64,000 nt of DNA. Origin: Epichloe hybrida (taxonomy: Eukaryota; Ascomycota; Sordariomycetes; Hypocreales; Clavicipitaceae). Under the pieces are notes generated by a model. The model was not told the origin of the DNA and did not search any database. It saw nothing but the letters and a program-made list of their open reading frames with translations. Position numbers and translations under genes: made by a program. Shown here piece after piece: positions 22,901 to 35,700 of this stretch (its first letter is position 1; every line of letters begins with the position of its first letter). The DNA is taken from positions 1 through 64,000 of the forward strand of contig JAFEKR010000043.1 in NCBI GenBank assembly GCA_019022495.1, in the 5' to 3' direction.

Positions 22901-25900
22901 GGAGGTGTTCTTCTAGTGACGAGGAGGCGTGGGGGCCCGCGACGTCGGGGGCTAGTAGAGTCAGTTTCTTGGGCTTCTGTGGTGACGTGACGTCCGTGAC
23001 TCTCGCAATCATCATAGCGTCTTGCTGGTATGGTGGTTCCTGGTCGTACCAGACGGACTCGACCCCGTCAAAGCCCGCCTTGCGGAGCTCCTCGTGCCAC
23101 CGCTCTGGGGATACATATGGCTCTTTCGGGCGTCCATCGGCTTCTCCAAGCCACCATCCCGGTAGAAGGCCCATGATGTAATCCACGAATTTGGATTCTG
23201 GTATCGTGGGCGGGTCAGCATCTCGTGCAGTCACTAAGTGTGAAGGAGGCGGGCGGCGTTACCTGGGCACAGTTCAATTAGAAGCAAACGACCTCGTGGC
23301 CGAAGCAGTTTCCGGACGTTGATCAATGTCTCTTCAAGTTTAGGTGTGGCGTGCAAGACCTGTATAGCTCAGTTAGTGGATATAGTAATTACCGAAAGTT
23401 TCGGAAGAAAGGTCCTTTTCTCACATTGCCCGCAATGACGAGATCGAACGTGCCCTCTTCTAAACTCTGCTCGGCGGGAGCTCGGGTGACATCGAATGTG
23501 CGATATTCGATGGCTGCGTGGTCTTTGAATCGTTCTTTTGCCTTGATGAGGAACCCAGCTGAGATGTCAGTGTAGAAATACTTGGTATACAACCTCCGCC
23601 CGGAAGAGTTCTTCAGATTCTTGAGGACAACCTCGGTCTTACTGCCCGTCCCCGCGCCAATCTCGATGATGCGAAGATTGGGGTTTTCGTGACCCAAAAC
23701 CTCCACCAGGCCCTTGAAATCGAACCAGTCGAAGAAGTTATAGAATTCGGTGAGCATGTTGTTCCGGCAAAGGAGCTCCAGGGGGTCGATCTTCCCACCC
23801 ATAATATCGACAGCAGCCTCGTATACTTGATGTATGATGCGGCAAGCTGCCATGTTAGGCGTGTCCTTGGCCCGATCCATCAGCTCCTGGATCATAGCCC
23901 GTCGTTCTAACGAAGCAACTCTGCACAGTTCCGCCGTTCCTGGTACCAGTCGGTGTCCATCTGCCTTTGCGATGTCAACAACTTCCTGTAGCCAGCCGTA
24001 AAATTTCTGGAGATGGCCCTCGGGAACCTTTTGGCCTTCCAGCTGGAGTTGGTTCTCGATGGCGCAAAGCAGGAACAGCTTTTCTATCATGGTGATAGCC
24101 GATTCCATGGAAAGCCGTGGCTTAGCCAGCGTTCCGGGGTCCATCATTTCGATGTCGGGCTTCCATTCTAACTGAACGGCTCCGTGGGCATGATCTCCAC
24201 GCTCGTAACTGCCGCTAGGCAGTGGCGATCTTGTGATGTTCTTCAAGAACACCGAGAGCTTCCCTGTTTGGTCTACCCCGTATCCATTGCCAACCACTGC
24301 GCTGCCAGGCATACGTTCGGCCTCGAGGTGTATTCGTGTTTGCTTCCCGGCCCCCAGACCAACGTATAGCTCATCGATATATGTCGGCTGATAGGCGTGA
24401 TCCAGGGCTCTCCTCTGGCCATGATGCGCCGCAACGTCCATTGCCTGAAGAATCATCTCCAGGGACGTCGGATGAAGCTGATAGGAAGATTCCAAATCTG
24501 CCGGCCCATCGACGACAACGGCCGAGACTTTCGTCTGATCTGCACCGATCGCAAGATCGTGTAACCCTCGAAAGGACGGACCGTACTCAAGGCCAAGGCT
24601 TCTCCAGGCCTTGTACCATCTTCCGGGGGATACGCTACTTGGTAGTGGAGTGGTGCTCCCCATCGTGTACTTTGACCCAGCTCCCGATCGCACCTGTCCG
24701 TGACAATGTCGTACCCAGCCCGAAGTACTGTTTGACACGATGGAGAAGTCGTACCACGCGGAATCGACTGTGGTAGTCAGCCTGTAAGGCTGGAGTGTGG
24801 TGATGATCTCAAGCGACTCGTCGCGTCGGATAAGTAGAGGGCTTGTGCTGTCAACGGCGACGTTGCGAACGGCGTAATCGTTGCTACCGCACAACTGAGT
24901 AATCGCTTCCCCGGCCATGACGATATATGCTGCCACCGGGAGCACGGCTTCCGTGCGAATGACGTGCTCCCGGACCCAGCTGGGAACCATGTCTGGACGA
25001 AGCAGGTTCCGCCACACCGGAGCGAGCTCGCTGGCTTCTGCGACGCGAGAACCGAGTAAGTCGTGATGGGGAAACTCCTTGAAGCGCCACATTTTCATGA
25101 CACGGGTCTCGTACCAGTAACCTCCGTCGCGGCGCCACGCGTACCTGGGCAGATTCGGCAGAGTAACGCCGGTCGGATTCATGGCGGCAAAGTCCACGTG
25201 AACTCCTGCAGCAAACAGGAGGCCCACAGCTTCCAGAACGCTCCTGCGGGCATCTGAGTAACGAGTCAAGAGGGCCAGGTACTGGGTCTTGGTGCCGACC
25301 TCCTTGTATACCTGCCTCAATGGACCAGCCAAGGCAGCATGGGGGCCAATCTCAACATGGGGGCTGCCTGCCAACTGGCCATGGTTGAGAATCGCTTTGA
25401 CAGCCGAGTGAAATAGCACGGGAGACGTCAGATTATCTACCCAATACGATGGCTCCATCTCCTTCGCTGCCGTTATGAACTTGTCCTTGACAGTCGAATA
25501 GTAGGGGATACTCGGGTTCTTTGGGGCAAGACAGCCTTCCAGCAATTGCTGGTATATCACTCCCACTTCTTGCATATGATCTTGGTAGAGACGTTAGCAT
25601 AGCGACTACACAAGAGTTCGTGTCGCAATGGGGGGGTTGTTCACTTGAGTGATAAGCCATGTTCACGCGCACCCTACGTGCAAAGACATGGGGCTCGGTT
25701 CTCTTGAAGTCCTCAAGGAAGGCGTCCAGGGGCGCTTCGTCGCCCGAGATGGTTACACTGTGGCCGCTGTTAATGCAGGCAATCGACAGGGCGGGCGGAA
25801 GCAACACAGCAACTTCCTCGGCCCCAAGCCCGATGGCGGCCATACCGCCCGGGCGTGTCTGGCATCCGAGTGCAACTCCACGATAATACGCAATTGCAAC

Positions 25901-28290
25901 GGTTTCTTCCATGGTGTAGACACCCGCAGCGTAAGCGGCAGCGATGTCGCCGCCAGAGTGACCGATTACTCCCGCGGGGTAGACGCCCCATGAGCGCAAC
26001 AGATTCACGAGCGCGACCTGGATAGCTACGCAGATAGGCTGTGCGTATTGCGCTTGGTCTAGGAGACTCGTCGATGCCGGCTTCTGCATTTCGACTGGCC
26101 AAATCGTCGTCAGTATCAGTACCGCCAACATCAAGTGGGCAGGGCAGTGGCAACACGATTCTTACTTTCCATACTGAACCCCGGGGGCTTTTCCAACTGT
26201 GCCAGGTGGGCATCCATAGTGCGTATGTCCTGCAGAAAGGAGTCGTAGGCTGCCATCAAATCATTCCCCATCCCTGGCCACTGCGCACCCTGGCCGGTGA
26301 AGATGAATATGGGTTTCGCATCGCTGTTTTCCGTCTTGGTCTTGGTCTTGGTCTTTTGGATGTCAAACGGTGCAGAGCCTTCGGCAATTCTGAAGGCTCG
26401 GTATGGCAGATGCTCTCTCCGAGCGCCGAGCGTGTACGCGAGATCAGTCAATGAAGGCTTTTCTTGAGTGTAGAACTCCTGCAGGTTGTTGACGACGTTC
26501 AATAGGGATTCCTCGTGATTCGCCGAGAATACGAGTAGTGAAAAAGGGTTAGTACTATGTTGGCCGTTCGTCCCGTGTCCATTCGCACCGTAACCGTTTA
26601 CACCGTTCGTGTCACCGTTCGTGTCACCGTTCGTGTCACCGTTCATCGCAGCTCTGTGGACAACAATGGACCTTCCAATATCCTTGAGCGTATTGATCTG
26701 ATGATCGTGTTGCTGCAGGTAAAATGGTAAATATGATTCTGCCGAGTCAAGGATGACCTAAAAACCTGTCATATCAGTACTATATCACGGTCTGCGGACT
26801 ACAAGAACAACCTACGTGGCAATTAGACCCTCCGAATCCAAAGTTGTTAACGCTAATACGTTCTCTTCGTCCTTTGGGCCATGCAGTAGGTTCGGTGGGC
26901 ACGACAAGACCTGATGTTTCCCAAGGTACTGTCTCCTTGTCAGCACCCAGATATGTGCACTTGAGGCAGGGCATCTCACACGCTGCTCACTTACTCTTGG
27001 GGTTCGGTATTTCGAACTTGATATTAGGTATGATGGTTTTCTTCTCCAGAGACAAGACGGTCTTGATAATGCTAGATATACCCGAGGCTGCCTCCGCGTG
27101 GCCAATATTGGGCTTAACCTACCACCACAACAACAATGTGGGTTAGTGCTGCCCGAAAATTTCATGAAATGAGCAGCATCACATACCGACCCAATGAAGA
27201 TGCCCCCACTCTTTTGCCATACGCTGGCTACCGCCATAGCTTCGAAGGGGTCGCCCACGGCCGTGCCTGTTCCATGACATTCGCAAAAGGCCGTCTCGGC
27301 GGCATTTAGACCGGCAAGCCGATACGCCTTACGGATAAGCGCATCCTGTGCTGAAGTACTGGGATTGCTCATTCCGGGCGTCTTGCCGTCGAAGTTTGTC
27401 GCCGTTGACCGCACGACCGCACGGATGGGGTTACCGTCCCGAATGGCATGGTCCAGTCTCTTGATGTAGACGGCGTTGATCGCGTCAGCGCGTGCGTAGC
27501 CGTTAGCGCGGGCATCGAATGTCTTGCATGAAACATCCGCAGACAACGCTCCGGCTTCATATAGTGCGACCGTCATTGCCGGCGTCAGGATGAGGTTTGC
27601 ACCACATACCACAGCCGAGGAACACTGTCCATGGGCCACAGCTTCATAGGCTACGTGGAAGCTTATGGACGAGGAGGCGCATGCAGACTTGATGACAAAA
27701 CTTGAAAGAGGTTAGTTAGGGGTCAGGATGAACAGGGCGAACATAGGCAGGCCAACTCGCCTTGGTCCACGCAGGTCGTACTCGTACGAGACGCGATTCG
27801 CAAATGCGAAGTCGAATGAACCAGTCATCCGATACGTGGGAAAGTCTTGTGGATCTTTTGCCTGAAGGTCGTTCCAATCCTCGGCGGAGAAACCCACATA
27901 GCATCCTATATCTTGGCCCCTCCATCCTTTCTCTCCCGCACTCGCAAAGGCCTCATACACGACTTCCAGGAGGAGCCGGTGATGTGGGTCGAGCTGATCT
28001 GCTTCGGCTTTGGACATGCTGAAGAAGCCGGCATCCATCTGTGCCAGATCCACATCATTGAGGAAGTAGCCCTGATTGGTGTCCACGAGTCCCGCCTTCC
28101 CGTGACCCTTATATCGGTCCTTTGGGACCGGCGATATGGCGTCTTTCTTGTTGATAAGAAGATCCCAGAACTTCGACTCACTATCCACACCCCCTGGCAG
28201 TCTCATAGACATGCCAACAATAGCGATGGGACATGGGTCGGTTGGGGGAGGGTACATGGTCTCATTTACCTTTGGGGGGGGGTCAGCCAT
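19974..28290 (-). CDS. Highly reducing polyketide synthase (KS-AT-DH-cMT-ER-KR-ACP)
   Basis: Iterative type I HR-PKS. My exon model is 28290-27761, 27700-27187, 27118-26995, 26928-26816, 26757-26166, 26094-25645, 25580-23425, 23359-23263, 23197-22008, 21944-21870, 21787-20966 and 20888-19974. It sums to 7578 nt (2525 aa) with all phases consistent. Introns are 58-82 bp GT-AG, except the first (27701-27760), which has a GC donor. KS: Cys184 in SACASS, His319 in CHGTGT, His355 in KPNIGH. AT: Ser671 in GHSGG. DH: His980 kept, but the usual HxxxGxxxxP has Thr for Gly, and the second motif reads LEMILQ. c[10 protein letters not shown] at 1414. ER: the cofactor motif reads AAGPAGIAA at about 1929 instead of AAGGVGQAA, so it may be weak. 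KR: GGLGGLG at 2138, Ser2262, Tyr2276. ACP: Ser2473. No release domain. ATG chosen at MADPPPK. No in-frame stop. Confidence 0.93.
26581..26646 (-). repeat. Asn-Gly-Asp-rich repeat in the KS-AT linker of the PKS
   Basis: Tandem 12-bp units (GGTGACACGAAC reading forward as CACCGTTCGTGT) encode repeated NGDT, followed by NG-rich residues. They lie in the linker between KS and AT, where length is usually free to vary. Confidence 0.7.
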
Positions 28291-30055
28291 GGTTGAAGAG
28301 TGGTACATGAACAGGCAAAGGATTTTCAAGGTTACAGGAATAAGTTAGTCAGTCGAAAAGAAGACCAAGGTTGATGAGAATATTCTACTTAATCTACAAA
28401 TGAAACGTGGGCTAACAGCCTGTCTAGATATATATATACACAAACCATGATTCACTTTCGTGGTGCGCTTCTAAAGAGCGCATGATCAGTGATGGGATCA
28501 GTCAGTTATTTGTGGCCGTTCGGTCAGTCAGTTAATTGCCGTATGTATTCAGTCGGAAATCGTCAATCTCGCTGACTCGTCACTTTTAGGGTAGCGTCCG
28601 AGATGGAGATCCCGCATGTTGATGGTGGAGTACGCACGAAGCTTGGCTCTTGGTTCATTCATGGATGGCGTACTGTTTTTTAGGGGTTGCTCCTTGGAAC
28701 CGAGAATATACGCTCACCTAAAAATGGGTTTCCCACAGCTATCTAGAATTAAAAGGCTTCTACGTGCGAGTTCAATGCATAATGAGTGCCAATTGGGGGC
28801 ATTCGTATAACATCTTATATGTGTGCTATTGAAAAATATATGAATTCTTAGAGACTTAGTATAGGCGAAAGGGGGTCAAGTGTAAACGCATATGCGGAAG
28901 AGCTCCAGTCCAATATTGGAAGGTCTGAAGGATCATACGTGTGCGCGATTATTGATCTAGGCTATGTGATTATTGATGACGGCATACTTATAGCCTCAAA
29001 GGCATGGAAAATCTAGCCCGAACAGTTATCTGAAATTGCCAATATCAAAGCCACTGGAGCCATTTGGCCTGAAACAATAAAAACATTACGTACTGTGCTT
29101 GCGCTTTATTAGTCATTCTTTGTATGACAAACTAGACGGTGCATACATAATGTTCCACAATAAATGTATATAAGCGATTCCTGATAGTGTGTGACTAGCC
29201 ATACACATGGCATAAACCGTAAACAGTTGCTCCATGGTGCATTATAAGCGCTTACACATGTGCTAGTACAATACACCCACTGATTTATTTTAAAATCTAC
29301 ATGCCCAAGTTATTTATTCCCCGCTAGTACCTATGATTAGCTATATATGTAATATAACACCTACATTGTTCAAGAGAGTAATAAAGAAAATATACAAGGT
29401 ATATGTCATGACTAAGGTTAGGGAGATGTAAACAGAGTGAAGGCTTAGGTTCTTAGACGTAGCTAGAAAGCTGCTACTTAGGTGCGAGTGCGTAAAGGTC
29501 TCGAACTCTAACCTCCACATATCTTAAAATAGGCGGTATTTATTTAAATATCCTACTGCGTACACGTGGCCATCTAGTAGCTACTTAGTTATCCGCACGA
29601 CCTAAGGCTTATCCGAGGGTTCTATCATGTGACCGTTCTGTCCCTGGCTCCCTAGCCTCCGTGCTTCTGACACTATCCCCTTGTTCTCACATGGAACATG
29701 GGGGTAGGCAGGTTACCTAGCCTGCTTCCCTGCCTGCCACTCTACGGAGTATCTGTTCTTTCACTCTAGAATGTAAACTAAACCACTAAGGACACATATC
29801 GAAACTAACTCCACAGCTGCTAGCTAGGAGTTAAGTTAACTACGGACAAGCGCTAATTTTGAGTTGTTTCCTAATCTATTTGCTTATGTTTGTTTTGACA
29901 AGAATTTGAGCTTCATTTAGATTAATCTACCATTAATCTCCGCACGTCTCCGCACTCGAAATAGTCCGCTAAGTGCAAAATGCAAGATAATAAGAGATAA
30001 TCAGTGAATAAACTAGTATGGGAATGTAACAGATTGATTAGCTATTACATACTGG
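28291..30055. other. Intergenic region upstream of the PKS
   Basis: Normal to mildly AT-rich sequence without RIP signature and without a supported gene. The first 200 bp presumably hold the PKS promoter. A TATA-like run lies at 28428-28438. Repeated AGTCAGT(T/C)AG words at 28340-28540 may be part of the control region, but this is speculative. Confidence 0.55.
28428..28438 (-). promoter_or_regulatory. TATA-like element of the PKS
   Basis: ATATATATATA about 140 bp upstream of the chosen PKS start codon. It is at the right side and a plausible distance if the 5' UTR is about 100 nt. There is no experimental support. Confidence 0.3.
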
Positions 30056-31117
30056 TCACAAAGATTGATCCGCGCCCCATAGGGCCATAGTCTCTTGTAT
30101 CACATCGTCCCTATCTGGCTGTGTCCAACATATGGCTCCTGTGCTAGAGTCTACCCAACGAGTATAACCATAGGGGTGCGTGGCAACATGGCCGGTCCCA
30201 AACTTCCAGAGAGGTCTTCCGTTGTAAAACTGACGAAAATCACAAGAAAACGTATTCAAGGCTAGCTTATGACCTTGAAAACGACGAAAACCCTGCAGCA
30301 GAAGCCTGTAAAACGCGTAACGCAGAGTTATGCCACAGTCTCGCGGAATCACCCAGCAGTCAACCAGGCAGTCCTTTTGTACGATTTCCATCGCTCGGTT
30401 AGCGCGGAACTGAAGTAAGAGAAGAGTCTGCCCATCAAAACAGAATACCTGCGGGCATGCATACTTGTGGGCATATCTGTTTGGGGTCGGATTAGCTAAC
30501 CAGATCAGCTAATGATGTTATGTATACATGGATAAAAAAAATGAGAAGAAAGAAATATTTAATAATTCAAACTAACCCTCGAAGTTCCTGAGACAATTTC
30601 GCCTGACCTGGGCTTGACAACACCTTATTATTTTGCCACTTGTCTGCCCTAATAAGGCTTCTTTTCATCTCCCCTATGGCAAGTGCAACTTTGTGTTCGT
30701 TTGATCTGAATGCATACGTTGCGTCCACTCTTCACTGATCGTATCCTCTGAGAGTGGCTTCGTGTGAGAGGTTTGAACCACTTGCGGGTACTGGTTCCAG
30801 CCTGCGAGCACAACGCTTGACACCTCAGTATGCCAAAACAATTCTGCGTCTGATTCGGTCTCCAGGCGCCAAGCCCTGTAGTTAGGACGGGTTGCAGCCA
30901 TGGCCTTCCGCAAAATATCATCGTTATCCTCTGGCAGGAAGGCGGTGTTATAGTCTGGCAACCATTGACCGTCTTCTTGGGGGTAGGTGTGGATATTTAA
31001 ATTATCGAGAGGAGGATACGCTTGGGCCCAGCGTTTATCAGTGCTAGTTACATAGTGGGTGTCGTGGACAAAATTCACCGGGTGTTCGTTTAGTAAGTCA
31101 CGAACGGTGGAGGTCAT
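30056..31117 (-). pseudogene. Decayed conserved fungal protein, possibly PD-(D/E)XK nuclease-like
   Basis: Reading on the minus strand from MTSTVRDLLNE (31117), the frame is open to about 30690. Protein similarity then continues in another frame with LAIGEMKRSLIRADKWQ, which implies a 1-nt loss near 30688-30691 (AAGTTGCA). A GTTAGT...ACAG intron (30477-30576) then joins QELRG to YAHKYACPQVFCFDGQ. The last exon ends at TGGGCG..., stop at 30056. The D...GEMKR arrangement resembles a PD-(D/E)XK core, but I rate that low. The gene lies between the two PKS genes and is not an obvious tailoring enzyme. If the frameshift is a sequencing error, the gene may be intact. Confidence 0.55.
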
Positions 31118-31705
31118 TGCAGGACTTGAGTGCGATATGAGGGTTTTTGTGAGAAAGAAGGATAGAGTCATTTGACAGCTAGGACGGTGAAGGGCAAGCC
31201 ACGTTATATCTCGGGCGCCTCGACTCTGCTGTCTCCTCTGCCCACGTGAGCCAAATGAGCGTTAGCCAAATGGCGAGGCCCCTGCAGGCAACAAAGCTTA
31301 GAGCTGGCCCTGAATGTGCCGCAGGTAACCGTGAATGTTCCCGCAGAATCAATAGGGCGCTTTGAACGTGGCTAATACAGGGACACGACGCGTTGGTCAT
31401 TATCCTCTTGTGGTCTAATGTGTTAGGTTAGCGCCGAGAATGTGAGGCTGCGATATCCAATAGCACAAACTAGACGTGCGTAAATGCCAAATTAGCAAGT
31501 ACACCTCGGACCAATGGGCAAGGGTTAGTTAGGCTTGTTAGTTAGGGCAGCGGCCTAACAGCCCCACTGTGAGGCAAACAGCGCGCGCACTTGCAATCTA
31601 TCCCTGAGATTTCACGAACCGCACATAGAGCTCTCACTAAAAACCTATCTTAGGCGTATCGCGTCGTTTGAATTGCTCGACTCGTTCAGCGAAACTCGCC
31701 CAGAG
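31118..31705. other. Region between two divergent decayed genes
   Basis: Normal base composition. Short open frames of 70-75 codons are present on both strands, but none has family resemblance. It probably held the divergent promoters of the genes at 30056-31117 and 31706-32571. Confidence 0.5.
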
Positions 31706-32571
31706 ATGCTAGATCTTAGAATCATTGAGTCGATACCGCAGCCCCAGCCGCCGCGGCACCCACCTCGCGTTGGCTTTGCGGTACCTCTACCGCCACCACA
31801 AATTCCTTCTGGGCCATTCAAGCTAGTTCACACTCCGACATCGCAAGCCATAGGGACAGAACCTATAGTACGCTGGCATGCCACCTATTGCATATGAATC
31901 AATCTAACACGCGGTATCAATAGTGTTTTTGGTTTCAAACCCGTTGTATTCATGCAATCGCCACCCAGGCTGATAGGGAGCATCCCAATGTTCTCCTACT
32001 TCAGGTCAGCCCATCCGCTATTGATAAACTTATTCAGAATGCCATCTCTCTTCTCCCGTCAGTCTTACGCATGTGGCTCAGGGCCTCATTTCCTGAATGG
32101 AGCCTGCCATCTCGTTTTGTATTAAAAAAATGCAAAGTTGGCTGGGATGAGGAATTTGAGGCAGAGAAGGCAGCATATGAGCACCTCAAACAGCTTCAGG
32201 GGGTTTTAATCCCTGAGTATTATGGCGAGGCAAGGCATAATGGCACCAGGGCATGTCTCTTATCGGACATCGGCGGTGCATGTATGGCGACGCCTGCGGG
32301 AGCTGTGTTAGCGATGACTGAGTTTCGGGACATGATAACAACGACCTTGACTACTCTCGCCGAGTTTGGCGTGTTGCCAGATGACATCAAGCTCGATAAC
32401 TTCCACCTTGTCGGCGATAAGGTGATGGCTGTTGACTTGGAGATGGTATCCAAGGTGACAACAAAGGAAGATGTGGACACCGAGGTTGCGTCTGTGAGGG
32501 ATTGCCTTGCAAGACAATATGCGGCTAACCAACGTTGTTTTTGGGAGGATGGCCATTTGCAGCAAGCGTAG
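31706..32571 (+). pseudogene. Atypical protein-kinase-like gene, broken
   Basis: Three consecutive parts of one fungal kinase-like protein are seen. The first is an N-terminal part rich in Pro (31706-31896) ending in an in-frame TGA. The second is a part with FGFKPVVFMQSPPR (about 31930-32003). The third is a long part from about 32005 to 32571 with RFVLKKCKVGWDEEFEAEK (VAIK-like Lys and alpha-C Glu), LLSDIGGACMATP, DDIKLDNFHLV (catalytic-loop-like D..K..N) and VDLE in place of DFG. The frame changes by one base near 32003-32006. One nonsense codon plus one frameshift make it a pseudogene. Similar proteins are common in fungal accessory regions, and there is no known link to PKS chemistry. 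Confidence 0.65.
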
Positions 32572-32746
32572 GAATGGTGAGTGTGGTGGTAAAGCTGATG
32601 TGATGAAACTCGACACAAGTCACCCCCGCGATCAAATGTTCGCCGTAATAGTTGCACCAAATAACAACATGCTTCGTTCTGGTGGGTCTTGTATTTAATT
32701 CACGGTGATCGGTGGGTTTCTCTTTGTAATGGTATTTCAAGCTTAT
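32572..32746. other. Convergent 3' region
   Basis: 175 bp between the ends of the plus-strand kinase relic and the minus-strand PKS relic. Terminators for both are expected here, but none can be pinpointed. Confidence 0.4.
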
Positions 32747-35700
32747 TTAATCATCTTCACAACTATCGACATTGACCAACTGACTCTTGGCAGCAATCTT
32801 GGCTGCTACATCAGCCAGCGGCATGGCACTGAGGATATCAAAGACCGAAATCTCACTTCGCATGTTCTTCAGGGCGCGGTTTCGAATCTCGACCGCCTGG
32901 AGCGAATCAACTGCGATGAGAATAAAACGTAAGCCAGGACGTCACAGCTTAATGGGTACTGAGGGGATTGTTGCACTTACCACCATAGTCATAGAGAGGC
33001 CTTTGAGCATCAATTTCTTCCGACGCGACACCCATGGCCACGGCGACTAGCTCCTTGATGTTCTCCTCCACCACCGCCGCAGCCTCTGCCATGCTCGCCG
33101 CATTGGCCAAGAGGGCGCCCACCTTTTCCTTCGCCTCACCGTGCCCGGCTTGGTTCCCGACTTTAACGACGCGGAGCGCGAACTTCTTATCCTGCGAGAA
33201 GCCCCCGGTGCTCTCATTATGCTCAATGCGGTCGCCCAGGCCCAGGACCACCTGGGCCGGTGGTGGTGCTCCAGGTGCGTTAGTGGCGGAGCCTCGCATG
33301 ATAGCTCGCATCACAACGCCGAGCTCTTGGAGGTTCGTCTGCAGGCCGCGCCAACCGTGCTGGTATCGAGACACGTAGCTGGCGAGGTCGCCGAACTCGC
33401 CTGCCGCGGTGAAGTGCGCCGAGTCGGCGACCAATCCGACATCGATGCTGGTGGCGTTGATGCCGAGATGGTCGCGCGCGTGATAAGCCAACGCATCCTC
33501 AAAGGTATTTCCAGCTGCGTAGTTGGCTTGCGCCGTGTTGCCAATGACACCGGTGATGGAAGAGAGCAGTATGAAGAACGGCTTGTCGCCAGGCCAGAGA
33601 TTGGCCAGGAGGTTTCGTGAGCCCTTTGTCTTGGGTTCAATCGCGCGACTCCATTGCTCGAACGACATGTTGTCGAAAATGCCATCTTGCAGTACCATGG
33701 CCAGTTGAATCACTCCGGCAACCCTCCTGCCGCTGGATTTGAGGCGGTCGAATACTGTAGCGACACTAACAGCATCGTTGACGTTACACGCGAACGCTTC
33801 AGCTCGTACAGAACGGTCGGCAAACTTCTCCAAAGTCTTTGTATGCTTTGACCCGCCTGATCGGGATAAGAAGACCAGGTGTTTGGCACCGCATTCAATC
33901 ATCCAGTCGGCAATATTCAATCCGAGAGCGCCCAGACCTCCGGCCAGCACATATGTAGCTTCGATATCGAGCTTCAACTTGTCTGGCTGAAGCGCAGGCA
34001 TGAGTACCGGCATGGTATCGTTCAGGGACACGACGACCTGCTCGTTCTGGTTGCTGCGCACCGATGCTGAGATATTGGTAACGGGCAGCACGGTCTGCGG
34101 GAAAGGCCCCTGGGGGGTGTAATCCATGAAGGCCTGCTTGAAGAGCCTGCAGACGATGTCTGGTCTGCTTTGGAAGAGTGCGGCGACATCGATGCAAATG
34201 AAGGTTACGTTGGATTTCGAGGCCGGAATGTCGACGTCCGATCGGGAACCCTGGTCATTGACGTGGATGAATTCACCAAAGTCGTTCAGAATTGACAAGG
34301 CTCCCATGACATGCGGGCCACTTTGTTGACTGATGACGACGTCGACCCCACGGTTCCTGGTCGCCTCTTGGATAAGTGGCACGAAGTTGTTCAAAGCCGA
34401 GTCGAAGATGTGGTCCGTGGGGACTCCGTACCTATCGCTCAGAATATCCCGCTTTGCTCTGCTTTAGACGAGAGCAAAGACTTCCGCACCAATTTCCTTG
34501 GCCACTTGGATCAGTGTCTGTCCCACCACGCTGGCGGCGTCGTCGAGCAGCAGTGCCTGGCCGCCTCTCAGATGAGTCCTCTCCACAAGCGCGTACTGTG
34601 CAATTACCAACGGCTCCACGAGAGCCACGGCTTCCTGCGGTTGAAGGCCGTCCGGAAGTGGTGCGACCAGGGCTTCGGTTTGGCGGAGATGGGTTCTTGC
34701 AGCGGCGCGAGAGAAAACGATAGCCTTTTGACCAAGTTCAAGTGACTTGACCGAGCCGGATAGACGAGTGACTTTACCAACACCGTGGTGAACAGAGGCT
34801 AGCATTTAGCCCTGTCCAAGTCTAGCACATTCCACTTTAACTTCAACTTGGCCATCTTCAAGGGCCAAGTCAGCCTCTTCGTCTGGAACCCAAATATGTC
34901 CATAAACGTCGTTGGAAGACCCGCTCACCTTCAGCGGCTTACCAGGAGCACTCATAGCAGACCAGATAGGCTTCGCGTTGTTACCCGCCAACTAGAGCTC
35001 GTTATCGAAGCCAGCATGTTCCATGGCACGAGCAATATAGATCAAGCGGTTGCGCTCAGCATATTCCATCTCTGCATTCTCAACCAGACTCGTTCGCCAA
35101 ACATTGATGACCAGGTCTGCGTATTGCGCACTAGAGATATCCGCGAGCGCAGACAGATCAAGAGACGGCATTGTGGAGGCGGGGTACTCATTGCGCATCA
35201 CTCATAACAAGCCCTGGCTCGTGGCAAATTCCACGCCGTTCGACCAGCTCTCAAGGACGCTCCCTCAGGTAATCCAGAAGAGGTGGCTGACAGTGGAGAC
35301 AAGCTTCTTAAAAGCATTGAACTGTTCTTCGTCCCAGGCGTACACTAGCGGGCTATCAATCTCGAGGAAGGAAATTACTAACTTGCCGTCGAGGCACGCG
35401 GTTCCCTGTAAAGTCAGATTTGTTCGTCCAACGGACACGCCGAAGCCTGTAAGCTTTTCCTAGATCTTATTTGCGAATGTGTCCAAGGTGCCGGATGGTG
35501 ATTCAGGCAAGAGAAGCACTACCGACTCCGGCAACTCAGGCAAAATAGAGAGAGAGGCATTATTTGTCAAGTACGATACGTAGGTCTTCTCCTAAGCGAC
35601 ATGGGCAACGCACGACCCGAGCGAGACCAAGTCTTTATCTAGTTAACTAGCTTGGGTGAGCCACACTAGCAGAGCCAGCTTCGCGAGCACTGCCGCGTTA

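Noticed and set aside
26929..26994. Frameshift in the PKS KS domain
   Set aside because: An apparent break after NPK disappears when the GTAAGT...ACAG intron with a phase-1 join is used; the reading continues [14 protein letters not shown].
33034..34745. Several plus-strand frames opposite the second PKS
   Set aside because: Antisense shadows of KR/ER coding sequence. No family resemblance or splice logic.
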